A stretch of DNA of 64,000 nucleotides. Origin: Mixophyes australis. Taxonomy: Eukaryota; Chordata; Amphibia; Anura; Limnodynastidae. Shown here one piece after another: positions 1-8,145 of this stretch (the stretch's first letter is position 1; every line of letters begins with the position of its first letter). The translations under genes were made by a program, and so were the position numbers. The notes under the pieces were generated by a model. That model was not told where the DNA came from, ran no database searches, and was given only the letters and a program-made list of their open reading frames with translations. The stretch is from the NCBI GenBank assembly GCA_036250195.1, contig JAVHZZ010000003.1, positions 345,280,875 to 345,344,874 of the forward strand. Direction: 5' to 3'.

Positions 1-6
1 TATTAT

Positions 7-11
7 GTAGC
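7..11. repeat. Left target-site duplication GTAGC
   Basis: The five bases GTAGC immediately precede the TG of the 5' LTR and recur exactly at 8141-8145 after the CA of the 3' LTR. This fixes the borders of the insertion. Confidence 0.93.
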
Positions 12-140
12 TGTCACTCACCGGACCGTGAGTGCCTCTTCCCGGACATTTAGGAACCGTGGCCGTCCACCATCCTGAGGGTCTGCGCATGCGCAGCCCT
101 TTTCTATACTTCAGTGTATATCCCTTTAACTCAATTGGCA

Positions 141-196
141 GATCAGGCAACACTCCCTATATTAAGCACCTGTGGTCAACACCACGTTGCCTGATC
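141..196 (+). promoter_or_regulatory. LTR core promoter: TATA box and predicted start site within an inverted repeat
   Basis: TATATTA at 158-164 is a TATA-like box. The predicted RNA 5' end, about 31 bp downstream, falls at 189, exactly where the self-priming complement GCCTGATCTT (189-198) begins. An exact 11-bp inverted repeat, GATCAGGCAAC (141-151) and GTTGCCTGATC (186-196), flanks the box. A small GTGGT-CAAC-ACCAC hairpin lies at 172-185. The equivalent promoter in the 3' LTR is 6,195 bp further on. The start site is inferred from spacing and priming logic. Confidence 0.75.
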
Positions 197-268
197 TTGG
201 AGTCTCATTCCCCATGAGTCTCTGAAGGTGTTCCTGTATTCCTCGTGTATTCAGCGCTGCTGATTCCT

Positions 269-336
269 GTGGTTTCCAAACCACTTCTATCCCTGTGGTT
301 TCCAAACCACTTCTACTACTGTGGTTCCCATACCAC
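269..336 (+). repeat. Three tandem GTGGT/ACCAC hairpins in the LTR leader
   Basis: Three consecutive units of about 26 bp occupy 269-284, 295-310 and 321-336. The first two are perfect palindromes, GTGGTTT-CC-AAACCAC; the third is GTGGT-TCCCAT-ACCAC. They lie downstream of the predicted start site and so would fold in the RNA leader. The 3' LTR carries the same set 6,195 bp on. The role is unknown; packaging, dimerisation or translation are possibilities. Confidence 0.85.
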
Positions 337-360
337 TTCTACCATCAACTGTATCATCGT

Positions 361-750
361 GACTGTTTGCTGATTCCTATCCGCTGCCTCCGTGCACTAC
401 AGTCTTCTAAACCACTTCAACGCTATTGTATATCATTGGGACTGTTTGCTGATTCCTATCCGCTGCCTCCGTGCACTACAGTCTTCTAAACCACTTCAAC
501 GCTATTGTATATCATTGGGACTGTTTGCTGATTCCTATCCGCTGCCTCCGTGCACTACAGTCTCCTGCTTGCAACTCGCCTGTGTTCATCATCGTGACTG
601 CTAGCTGATTACTATCCGCTGCCTCCGTGCACTACAGTCTCCTGCTTGCAACTCGCCTGTGTTCATCATCGTGACTGTTAGCTGATTCCTATCCGCTGCC
701 CTGTGCACTGCAGATTCATCTCATCTCTTCTGTGTCTTCCTCGAGACTGC
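361..750 (+). repeat. Five ~77-79-bp tandem units in the LTR leader
   Basis: Units beginning GACTGYTWGCTGATT start at 361, 440, 519, 596 and 673, with spacings of 79, 79, 77 and 77. The first two end in a CTAAACCACTTCAACGC segment; the later ones carry CTTGCAACTCGCCTG instead, so two unit subtypes exist. The short open frames through them are by-products of the repeat. Confidence 0.88.
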
Positions 751-1472
751 CGCTTTCATTACCATCTGCTACACTTCGTGATCAACAGCTCCTGGCCTGC
801 GCTGCACTCCTGTGTCCCATCGCTGTTGGTTCCTTTGGTTGCTACTGGTTACCTCCGTGTGCCGCTGAGTCCTGCTGCTGTGGTCAGCGCTATCGTCCAT
901 CTCCTGCTGATCCGCTCTCCACGCCTTCACGTGTTCCACTGGTCTCTACCCTCCTGTCAGCATTGGATTTGTATCTCATCTACTACCCTCTGCTGGATCA
1001 TCTCCATTCTCCTGGGTCCCCGATGAGTCCAGTTCCACGTGTTGCTGACTCCTGTGGATTCATGTCCCTGTTGGTCTACTCACCTGTGCGCTGCACCTGC
1101 TAGACCGCTGCCTCACCTATCCAGGGACTTCCTATCCAGTCGGTCTCCTGCCGCTCAGGTACCGCTGCATTCCCATCTGACTGCTACTTCTGAACCACGG
1201 TATGCATACTTCTCATTGACTGTGCTGTGTATTGCATATCTTGCTGGACTGTGTTTGGTTCTCTCTGGAGTCTGCTATCCGCTGAGTCTATTGCCATCAT
1301 TGACTGTGTTATCATTGTACTGGACTACTTCAAGAGACTTTCTGATTGCAGACCTGCTCAGTCATTTATATATATATATATATATTGTACATATTACTGT
1401 GGATCGTGTATAAGGTGCCTGTGTATATCCTGTGTTGCAGTCTTCCCCCGTGCACCTCCTCACATATATATT

Positions 1473-1732
1473 CAGTGGTACAAGTTGCTGATGTCAGACC
1501 ACTGATCCCTGTTTCCGGTATCACCTGTTCCATTATCCTCTCACATAGCAGTGGTACAACTTGCTATCGCAGACCACTGACTACCCGGATACCTCCACTT
1601 GGATTCCATTCCTTCACTCAGACAGCGGTACAACTTGCTATCCGCAGACCGCTGACTCTCATCACCTCCTTGTTTCTGTTGGACATTCCTCCTCACTATA
1701 GCAGTGGTACAACTTGCTATCGCAGACCACTG
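1473..1732 (+). repeat. Four ~76-bp hairpin repeats at the end of the LTR leader
   Basis: Arms CAGTGGT and ACCACTG pair at 1473-1479/1498-1504, 1549-1555/1573-1579 and 1702-1708/1726-1732. In the third unit (1623-1629/1648-1654) the arms are CAGCGGT/ACCGCTG, so a T-A pair has become C-G with pairing kept. Loops contain ACAACTTGCTATCGCAG-like sequence. The covariation supports selection for structure or gene conversion of whole units. Confidence 0.85.
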
Positions 1733-1949
1733 ACTACCTTCACGTGTCCTTGTCCATACAGTTCCTTGTGTATTATTACCTCATTATTACCAGTGTTGCT
1801 AGTCATAGACTTTCCTGAGCATCTCATCAGCCATCATTTCATGTTCCGTGATCACCCAGCTACCAGAGTACCCTATTACCATCTACATTGCTCTGGTAAG
1901 CCTACCATCTGGTGATCCCTGGGTAAAGACTCCTAGTGCCCGTGACAGT

Positions 1950-1959
1950 AAGATCAGGC
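1950..1959 (+). other. Self-priming primer-binding site
   Basis: AAGATCAGGC, two bases after the LTR end, is the exact reverse complement of GCCTGATCTT at 189-198, the predicted 5' end of the transcript. No TGG start typical of a tRNA-primed site is present. Tf1 of fission yeast and Sushi-type chromoviruses are known to prime minus-strand synthesis with their own RNA 5' end; this site fits that mechanism. Confidence 0.8.
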
Positions 1960-1960
1960 C

Positions 1961-2893
1961 ATGACAGACCCAGATGCGGAACCTACCGCCAAAGAGATGC
2001 TGCAACATCTGGTTAGCCGTGTGGAGCAACAGGATGCCCGCCAACAGCTGTTACTTCAGTGTTATCAGTCATTAACCTCCCAAGGAACATCTGGACAGAC
2101 TGTGACAGCTACTACTGAAGCTCCTGTGCTTTCCTCCGTTTCCCCATTGCCATCCCAGGTGTCTACAGCTTCCACGCTTCACCTGCCTACTCCGTCAAAG
2201 TACGATGGAGACCCCAAAACTTGTAGGGGTTTCCTTAACCAATGTTCAGTCCATTTTGAGCTCCAACCTCAAAATTTTTCTACCCATCGTTCCAGAGTGG
2301 CCTATCTTATCTCCTTGTTTTCAGGACAAGCCCTGGCTTGGGCCTCCCCTCTGTGGGAAAGGAACGACCCAATATTACAAGATAGTGCCAAATTCATTTC
2401 TACATTCCGAAGTGTGTTCGATGAACCAGGTCGTGTGACCTCCGCTGCTTCCAGCATCCTCCGTCTGCGACAAGGATCTCATACAGTAGGCCAGTACGTC
2501 ATTCAATTTAGGATCTTAGCCTCTGAACTTCAGTGGAACACTGAAGCCCTAGTTGCCGCCTTCTGGCAGGGGCTCTCCGATAAAATTAAAGATGCACTGA
2601 CTACTCAGGAGCTTCCTTCGTCACTTGAAGATTTGATCTCTCTATGCCATCGTGTTGATATGAGATTTCGTGAAAGAGAGGCTGAGAAAACGACTTCTGC
2701 TAAAGCACCTCTTCGCTCTAACCCTCAATTTCGTCCAGTGTCACCCGCTGTGATTCCCATGGAGATAGGACGTTCCAAGTTATCTTCTGAGGAGAGGAAA
2801 CGAAGAGTCAAGAATAGACTCTGCATCTATTGTGCTGATTCCACTCATGTCCTCAGCTCCTGCCCTAAGAGATCGGGAAATGCCAGGCCCTAA
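1961..2893 (+). CDS. gag: Gag polyprotein of Sushi-class retrotransposon
   Basis: This 310-residue ORF encodes the structural protein that forms the particle and binds the element RNA in the cytoplasm. The ATG lies 13 nt after the LTR. The N-terminus (about 1-75) is Gln- and Ser/Thr-rich and may be coiled. Residues ~75-235 carry the capsid-like retrotransposon Gag domain, with the Sushi/PEG10-type start TPSKYDGDP and a later ALAWASPLWE. A single zinc knuckle, C288-X2-C291-X4-H296-X4-C301, closes the protein; the usual glycine before the histidine is Thr. The ORF ends ten codons after the knuckle, just behind a GGGAAAT slippery site that leads into pol in the -1 frame. No internal stop was found. 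The start is the first ATG in a frame open to the stop and sits right after the priming site. Confidence 0.93.
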   Translation: MTDPDAEPTAKEMLQHLVSRVEQQDARQQLLLQCYQSLTSQGTSGQTVTATTEAPVLSSVSPLPSQVSTASTLHLPTPSKYDGDPKTCRGFLNQCSVHFELQPQNFSTHRSRVAYLISLFSGQALAWASPLWERNDPILQDSAKFISTFRSVFDEPGRVTSAASSILRLRQGSHTVGQYVIQFRILASELQWNTEALVAAFWQGLSDKIKDALTTQELPSSLEDLISLCHRVDMRFREREAEKTTSAKAPLRSNPQFRPVSPAVIPMEIGRSKLSSEERKRRVKNRLCIYCADSTHVLSSCPKRSGNARP

Positions 2894-2937
2894 CTAGTTC
2901 TGGAGAGGTGAAGTTAGGGTCCCTGGAGTCCTCTCCA
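2875..2937 (+). promoter_or_regulatory. Programmed -1 frameshift signal (GGGAAAT plus predicted pseudoknot)
   Basis: The heptamer GGGAAAT at 2875-2881 is in register with gag as G GGA AAT and slips to GGG AAA T, the pol frame. PEG10 is known to use GGGAAAC in the same place. Six bases later CCCTAAC (2888-2894) pairs with GTTAGGG (2913-2919). Its loop TGGAGAGG (2901-2908) pairs with CCTCTCCA (2930-2937), giving an H-type pseudoknot. CCAGG/CCTGG (2883-2887/2922-2926) could extend the first stem instead. The gag stop at 2891-2893 lies inside stem 1. Confidence 0.85.
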
Positions 2938-5900
2938 TCTTCTATGAAATCTAAAGTCTGCGCTTTTGATGTGACTATTTCCTTTGCTACCAAAACCTTT
3001 GAGTCACAGGCATTGATTGATTCCGGAGCAGCAGGAAATTTTATTTCCAAATCGTTAGTAAATCAATGGTCTCTACCAGTGATTACCTTAAAAACACCCA
3101 TTACTGTGACGGCTATCGATGGATCACGTCTCATCAACGGTCTCATCACTCAGAGTACGTCTCCAGTAACCCTTCAGATTGGTGCTCTGCATCATGAAGA
3201 GATATCGTTTTTAATTCTTCCTGTTACGACAAGTCCGATTGTCTTAGGCCTTCCATGGCTTCAGTGTCACTCTCCCCAGATTGACTGGCGCACCCCTCAA
3301 GTCACGTCTTGGGGATCTGAATGTCACCATCATTGCCTTTCCCAAGTCATTCCTCTCAAGGTACAGCAAGCTTCCATCTCAGCTATTTCTCCGGGACTCC
3401 CTCCTCAATATGCTTCATTTACCGATGTTTTTGATAAAGCTCAGTCTGAACGTCTTCCTCCTCATCGTTCTTGGGATTTTCCGATTGACCTTCTTCCTGG
3501 CAAGACTCCTCCCAGGGGCCGGGTCTACCCACTCTCGTTACCTGAAACTCAAGCTACATCTGAGTATATACGGGAGAACCTCCAGCGTGGGTTCATTCGA
3601 CCTTCCACCTCGCCCGCTGGAGCTGGGTTCTTCTTTGTCAAAAAGAAGGATGGATCATTACGCCCTTGTATAGATTTTCGTGGACTCAATGCCATTACTA
3701 TCAAGAATCGGTATCCCATTCCGTTGATCACTGAGCTATTTGACCGCATCAAGGGAGCCCGTATTTTTACTAAGTTGGATCTTCGTGGTGCCTACAATTT
3801 AATCAGAATCCGTTCCGGTGACGAATGGAAGACAGCGTTTAACACCAGAGACGGGCATTACGAATATCTGGTAATGCCTTTCGGGCTGTGTAATGCCCCC
3901 GCTGTTTTTCAGGGCTTCATCAATGAGATTTTTCGGGACTTATTGTATGTATGTGTCGTCGTCTACCTGGACGACATATTGATTTTTTCACAGGACCTGC
4001 CTTCTCACCACCAACATGTGGCAGAAGTCCTCTCCAGGCTACGGAAAAATTCATTGTTCTGTAAATTAGAAAAATGTTCATTCGAATTACCCCAGATTCC
4101 ATTCTTGGGGTATATAGTTTCCGGAGTTGGCCTGAAGATGGATCCAGACAAGGTGAATGCTGTACTACATTGGCCCCAGCCAACTACTCTTCGTGCTATC
4201 CAGCGTTTTCTAGGTTTTGCCAATTACTATAGACGCTTCATTCAAGACTTTTCTTCCATTGCATCTCCTATTGTGGCCCTGACTCGAAAAGGGGCTAATC
4301 CTAAGCAATGGTCAACTGAGGCTATTCAAGCCTTTCAAACATTAAAAGAGTCCTTCTCTTCGGCTCCAATCCTTCGACAGCCTGATGTGACACTCCCCTT
4401 CTTCCTAGAAGTAGATGCCTCTAATGTGGGCTTAGGAGCTATTCTCTCCCAACGCTCGGAACAGCAAAAATTCCATCCTTGTGCCTTCTATTCTCGGGGT
4501 CTCCTACCCGCAGAGAAGAATTATACCATCGGGGACAAGGAATTACTGGCTATCAAAGCCGCATTAGAGGAATGGAGATACTTATTGGAGGGAGCTCGCC
4601 ATCCGGTGACGATCTTCACAGATCATAAGAACTTGTCATATCTCCAGTCTGCCCAATGCTTGAACCCTCGTCAAGCAAGATGGTCTCTTTTCTTTTCCCG
4701 TTTTGAATTAATAATTACCTTCAAACCAGCTGCCAAGAACAAAAAAGCTGATGCTTTATCTAGAGCCTTTGTTACGTCCTCTGATATAGAAGAGGTTTCC
4801 AACCATACCATTCTAGACCCCAAATGTATCTCACTGGCTGCTTCATCCACCAGAACGCTACCATTTGGGAAGACCCTCGTGCCTCCTATTCTAAGGAGGA
4901 AAATCCTTTCGTGGTTCCATGCCTCTCGTTTTTTTTCTGGACACGCCGGTGAACACAAGACTTTGGAGATCCTCTCTCGAAGTTACTGGTGGCCTTCAAT
5001 GAGGAGAGACGTCAAAGAGTTCATTGCTTCCTGTGAATTATGTTCGCAATTCAAATCCTCCCGCAGAACTCCAGCAGGGTTGCTGCGACCACTACCCATT
5101 CCGTCCAAACCATGGACCCATATTAGTATGGATTTCGTTACTGACTTACCACCTAGTAAAAACCATAACACTATTTGGGTGGTAGTGGACAGATTTTCGA
5201 AGATGGCTCATTTCATCCCTCTGTCTGGTTTGCCTTCCTCGTCTATCCTGGCTGAACATTTCATTAAAGAGATCTTCCGTATCCATGGATGTCCATCTGA
5301 GATTGTGTCTGATAGAGGAGTACAATTCGTGTCCAGATTCTGGCGAGCCCTTTGTAAAACCTTGGGCATACGATTAGCACTCTCATCTTCTTACCATCCG
5401 CAATCCAATGGACAAACCGAACGTGTCAATCAAGATCTTGAGACTTTTATAAGAATATTTTCATCAGCCAATCAAGACAACTGGGTAGAGTTACTCCCTT
5501 GGGCTGAGTTCGCCCATAACAACATGTACCATGAGTCATCATCCAAAACTCCATTTTTTGTGGTCTACGGTCACCATCCGTCTTTTCCGGAATTTCCTGC
5601 CCTCCCGCCCACCCATGTTCCTGCGGTGGAAACTGTTTGTCAGACCTTTAAAAATATCTGGTCTCAGGTCAAAACCTGTTTAAAGAAGACATCTGTCAAA
5701 TATAAATCTTTCGCTGATAAGAAGAGGCGGGCTATTCCACCACTAAAAATTGGAGATCGTGTCTGGTTATCCACAAGAAATATTCGTTTGAAGGTTCCAT
5801 CCATGAAATTCGCCCCTCGTTTTATTGGTCCATATAGGATCATTCAAGTTATCAATCCTGTATGTGTGAAACTCCTTCTTCCTAAGAATCTTCGGATTTC

Positions 5901-6273
5901 TAATGCCTTCCATGTATCCTTGCTCAAACCTCTTATTATCAACCGTTTCTCAACTCCTCCCTCAGCTCCGCAGCCAGTTCAAGTTCATCAGGAGGAGGAT
6001 TTCGAGATTACCGAGGTACTAGACGCAAAAATTTCGCGAGGAGTCCTCCACTTCCTCGTTCATTGGAAGGGCTTTGGTCCTGAGGAGCGCTCTTGGATCA
6101 AAGCTGAAGATCTTAATGCTCCTGCCCTTTTGAAGAAGTTTTACTCCAAAAATCCGGACAAGCCCGGTTCCAGGCGTTCTGTGCCCACCTTTAAAAGGGG
6201 GGGTACTGTCACTCACCGGACCGTGAGTGCCTCTTCCCGGACATTTAGGAACCGTGGCCGTCCACCATCCTGA
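2881..6273 (+). CDS. pol: Pol polyprotein: protease, RT, RNase H, integrase, chromodomain
   Basis: The frame is open from 2869 to the TGA at 6271-6273. It has no ATG near its start and is expected as a Gag-Pol fusion after -1 frameshifting. Counting residues from the codon at 2908: aspartic protease with IDSGA (D38); reverse transcriptase with the first catalytic Asp in FTKLDLRG (D291) and YLDD at 353-356; RNase H with EVDAS (D503) and TDHK (D572); integrase zinc finger H679-H683-C709-C712; integrase core D742, D802, E838 (D,D-35-E); and a C-terminal chromodomain ~1032-1080 with HWKGF. The chromodomain marks it as a chromovirus and probably directs integration to particular chromatin. The product copies the element RNA to DNA and inserts it. 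The last 22 codons lie inside the 3' LTR. All catalytic residues expected for the family are visible and no break was found. Confidence 0.94.
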   Translation, partial: CQALTSSGEVKLGSLESSPSSMKSKVCAFDVTISFATKTFESQALIDSGAAGNFISKSLVNQWSLPVITLKTPITVTAIDGSRLINGLITQSTSPVTLQIGALHHEEISFLILPVTTSPIVLGLPWLQCHSPQIDWRTPQVTSWGSECHHHCLSQVIPLKVQQASISAISPGLPPQYASFTDVFDKAQSERLPPHRSWDFPIDLLPGKTPPRGRVYPLSLPETQATSEYIRENLQRGFIRPSTSPAGAGFFFVKKKDGSLRPCIDFRGLNAITIKNRYPIPLITELFDRIKGARIFTKLDLRGAYNLIRIRSGDEWKTAFNTRDGHYEYLVMPFGLCNAPAVFQGFINEIFRDLLYVCVVVYLDDILIFSQDLPSHHQHVAEVLSRLRKNSLFCKLEKCSFELPQIPFLGYIVSGVGLKMDPDKVNAVLHWPQPTTLRAIQRFLGFANYYRRFIQDFSSIASPIVALTRKGANPKQWSTEAIQAFQTLKESFSSAPILRQPDVTLPFFLEVDASNVGLGAILSQRSEQQKFHPCAFYSRGLLPAEKNYTIGDKELLAIKAALEEWRYLLEGARHPVTIFTDHKNLSYLQSAQCLNPRQARWSLFFSRFELIITFKPAAKNKKADALSRAFVTSSDIEEVSNHTILDPKCISLAASSTRTLPFGKTLVPPILRRKILSWFHASRFFSGHAGEHKTLEILSRSYWWPSMRRDVKEFIASCELCSQFKSSRRTPAGLLRPLPIPSKPWTHISMDFVTDLPPSKNHNTIWVVVDRFSKMAHFIPLSGLPSSSILAEHFIKEIFRIHGCPSEIVSDRGVQFVSRFWRALCKTLGIRLALSSSYHPQSNGQTERVNQDLETFIRIFSSANQDNWVELLPWAEFAHNNMYHESSSKTPFFVVYGHHPSFPEFPALPPTHVPAVETVCQTFKNIWSQVKTCLKKTSVKYKSFADKKRRAIPPLKIGDRVWLSTRNIRLKVPSMKFAPRFIGPYRIIQVINPVCVKLLLPKNLRISNAFHVSLLKPLIINRFSTPPSAPQPVQVHQEEDFEITEVLDAKISRGVLHFLVHWKGFGPEERSWIKAEDLNAPALLKKFYSKNPDKPGSRRSVPTFKRGGTVTHRTVSASSRTFRNRGRPPS
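6193..6203 (+). other. Polypurine tract
   Basis: AAAAGGGGGGG lies three bases (TAC) before the TG of the 3' LTR. It is the expected RNase H-resistant primer for plus-strand synthesis. It is also translated, as part of the pol C-terminus. Confidence 0.85.
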
Positions 6274-8140
6274 GGGTCTGAGCATGCGCAGCCCTTTTCT
6301 ATACTTCAGTGTATATCCCTTTAACTCAATTGGCAGATCAGGCAACACTCCCTATATTAAGCACCTGTGGTCAACACCACGTTGCCTGATCTTGGAGTCT
6401 CATTCCCCATGAGTCTCTGAAGGTGTTCCTGTATTCCTCGTGTATTCAGCGCTGCTGATTCCTGTGGTTTCCAAACCACTTCTATCCCTGTGGTTTCCAA
6501 ACCACTTCTACTACTGTGGTTCCCATACCACTTCTACCATCAACTGTATCATCGTGACTGTTTGCTGATTCCTATCCGCTGCCTCCGTGCACTACAGTCT
6601 TCTAAACCACTTCAACGCTATTGTATATCATTGGGACTGTTTGCTGATTCCTATCCGCTGCCTCCGTGCACTACAGTCTTCTAAACCACTTCAACGCTAT
6701 TGTATATCATTGGGACTGTTTGCTGATTCCTATCCGCTGCCTCCGTGCACTACAGTCTCCTGCTTGCAACTCGCCTGTGTTCATCATCGTGACTGCTAGC
6801 TGATTACTATCCGCTGCCTCCGTGCACTACAGTCTCCTGCTTGCAACTCGCCTGTGTTCATCATCGTGACTGTTAGCTGATTCCTATCCGCTGCCCTGTG
6901 CACTGCAGATTCATCTCATCTCTTCTGTGTCTTCCTCGAGACTGCCGCTTTCATTACCATCTGCTACACTTCGTGATCAACAGCTCCTGGCCTGCGCTGC
7001 ACTCCTGTGTCCCATCGCTGTTGGTTCCTTTGGTTGCTACTGGTTACCTCCGTGTGCCGCTGAGTCCTGCTGCTGTGGTCAGCGCTATCGTCCATCTCCT
7101 GCTGATCCGCTCTCCACGCCTTCACGTGTTCCACTGGTCTCTACCCTCCTGTCAGCATTGGATTTGTATCTCATCTACTACCCTCTGCTGGATCATCTCC
7201 ATTCTCCTGGGTCCCCGATGAGTCCAGTTCCACGTGTTGCTGACTCCTGTGGATTCATGTCCCTGTTGGTCTACTCACCTGTGCGCTGCACCTGCTAGAC
7301 CGCTGCCTCACCTATCCAGGGACTTCCTATCCAGTCGGTCTCCTGCCGCTCAGGTACCGCTGCATTCCCATCTGACTGCTACTTCTGAACCACGGTATGC
7401 ATACTTCTCATTGACTGTGCTGTGTATTGCATATCTTGCTGGACTGTGTTTGGTTCTCTCTGGAGTCTGCTATCCGCTGAGTCTATTGCCATCATTGACT
7501 GTGTTATCATTGTGCTGGACTACTTCAAGAGACTTTCTGATTGCAGACCTGCTCAGTCATTTATATATATATATATATTGTACATATTACTGTGGATCGT
7601 GTATAAGGTGCCTGTGTATATCCTGTGTTGCAGTCTTCCCCCGTGCACCTCCTCACATATATATTCAGTGGTACAAGTTGCTGATGTCAGACCACTGATC
7701 CCTGTTTCCGGTATCACCTGTTCCATTATCCTCTCACATAGCAGTGGTACAACTTGCTATCGCAGACCACTGACTACCCGGATACCTCCACTTGGATTCC
7801 ATTCCTTCACTCAGACAGCGGTACAACTTGCTATCCGCAGACCGCTGACTCTCATCACCTCCTTGTTTCTGTTGGACATTCCTCCTCACTATAGCAGTGG
7901 TACAACTTGCTATCGCAGACCACTGACTACCTTCACGTGTCCTTGTCCATACAGTTCCTTGTGTATTATTACCTCATTATTACCAGTGTTGCTAGTCATA
8001 GACTTTCCTGAGCATCTCATCAGCCATCATTTCATGTTCCGTGATCACCCAGCTACCAGAGTACCCTATTACCATCTACATTGCTCTGGTAAGCCTACCA
8101 TCTGGTGATCCCTGGGTAAAGACTCCTAGTGCCCGTGACA
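6207..8140 (+). repeat. 3' LTR of the Sushi-class element (1,934 bp)
   Basis: It matches the 5' LTR with an offset of 6,195 bp apart from two substitutions (6281, 7514) and one TA unit fewer near 7570. It holds the last 67 bp of pol, the second copy of the promoter (TATA at 6353-6359), the hairpin arrays and the ~77-bp repeats. Divergence of about 0.1 percent implies a very recent insertion or recent gene conversion. Confidence 0.95.
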
Positions 8141-8145
8141 GTAGC
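8141..8145. repeat. Right target-site duplication GTAGC
   Basis: Exact copy of 7-11, immediately after the terminal CA of the 3' LTR. Confidence 0.93.

Larger units (their letters stand above)
12..1947 (+). repeat. 5' LTR of the Sushi-class element (1,936 bp)
   Basis: It begins TGTCACTCACC and ends CCCGTGACA, giving short TGTCA/TGACA inverted ends. It is unusually long for this class. U3 is only about 177 bp if transcription starts near 189, so almost all of the LTR would be R-U5 and form an RNA leader. It differs from the 3' copy by C/A at 86 (6281), A/G at 1319 (7514) and one TA unit near 1380. No canonical AATAAA was found in it. The open frames inside it are pyrimidine-rich, overlap one another and resemble nothing, so they are not annotated as genes. 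Confidence 0.95.
7..8145 (+). mobile_element. Complete Sushi-class Ty3/gypsy LTR retrotransposon (chromovirus)
   Basis: The order is LTR, self-priming site, gag, -1 frameshift signal, pol, polypurine tract, LTR. The element is bounded by GTAGC at 7-11 and 8141-8145, the 5-bp target duplication usual for Ty3/gypsy. The LTRs start TGTCA and end TGACA. Pol order (PR-RT-RH-IN-chromodomain) and the Gag type place it among vertebrate Sushi/Mart-type chromoviruses, the group from which mammalian genes such as PEG10 and RTL1 were domesticated (known family history; membership here is inferred from motifs). Both reading frames are open and the LTRs are nearly identical, so the insertion is recent and may still be active. 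There is no env. Confidence 0.95.

Noticed and set aside
1039..1915. Long open frames inside the 5' LTR (also 7234-8108 in the 3' LTR)
   Set aside because: They overlap in several frames, are pyrimidine-rich, have repetitive composition and no similarity; length differs between LTRs because of one TA unit. Best seen as by-products of the repeat-built leader.
1948..1965. tRNA-type primer-binding site
   Set aside because: No TGG next to the LTR and no match to a tRNA 3' end that I recognise; the self-complement to 189-198 explains the site better.
2865..6348. Minus-strand ORFs opposite gag and pol
   Set aside because: All lie antisense to a strongly supported coding region and have no features of their own.
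6274..8140. An env gene after pol
   Set aside because: Pol ends inside the 3' LTR, so there is no room for env.
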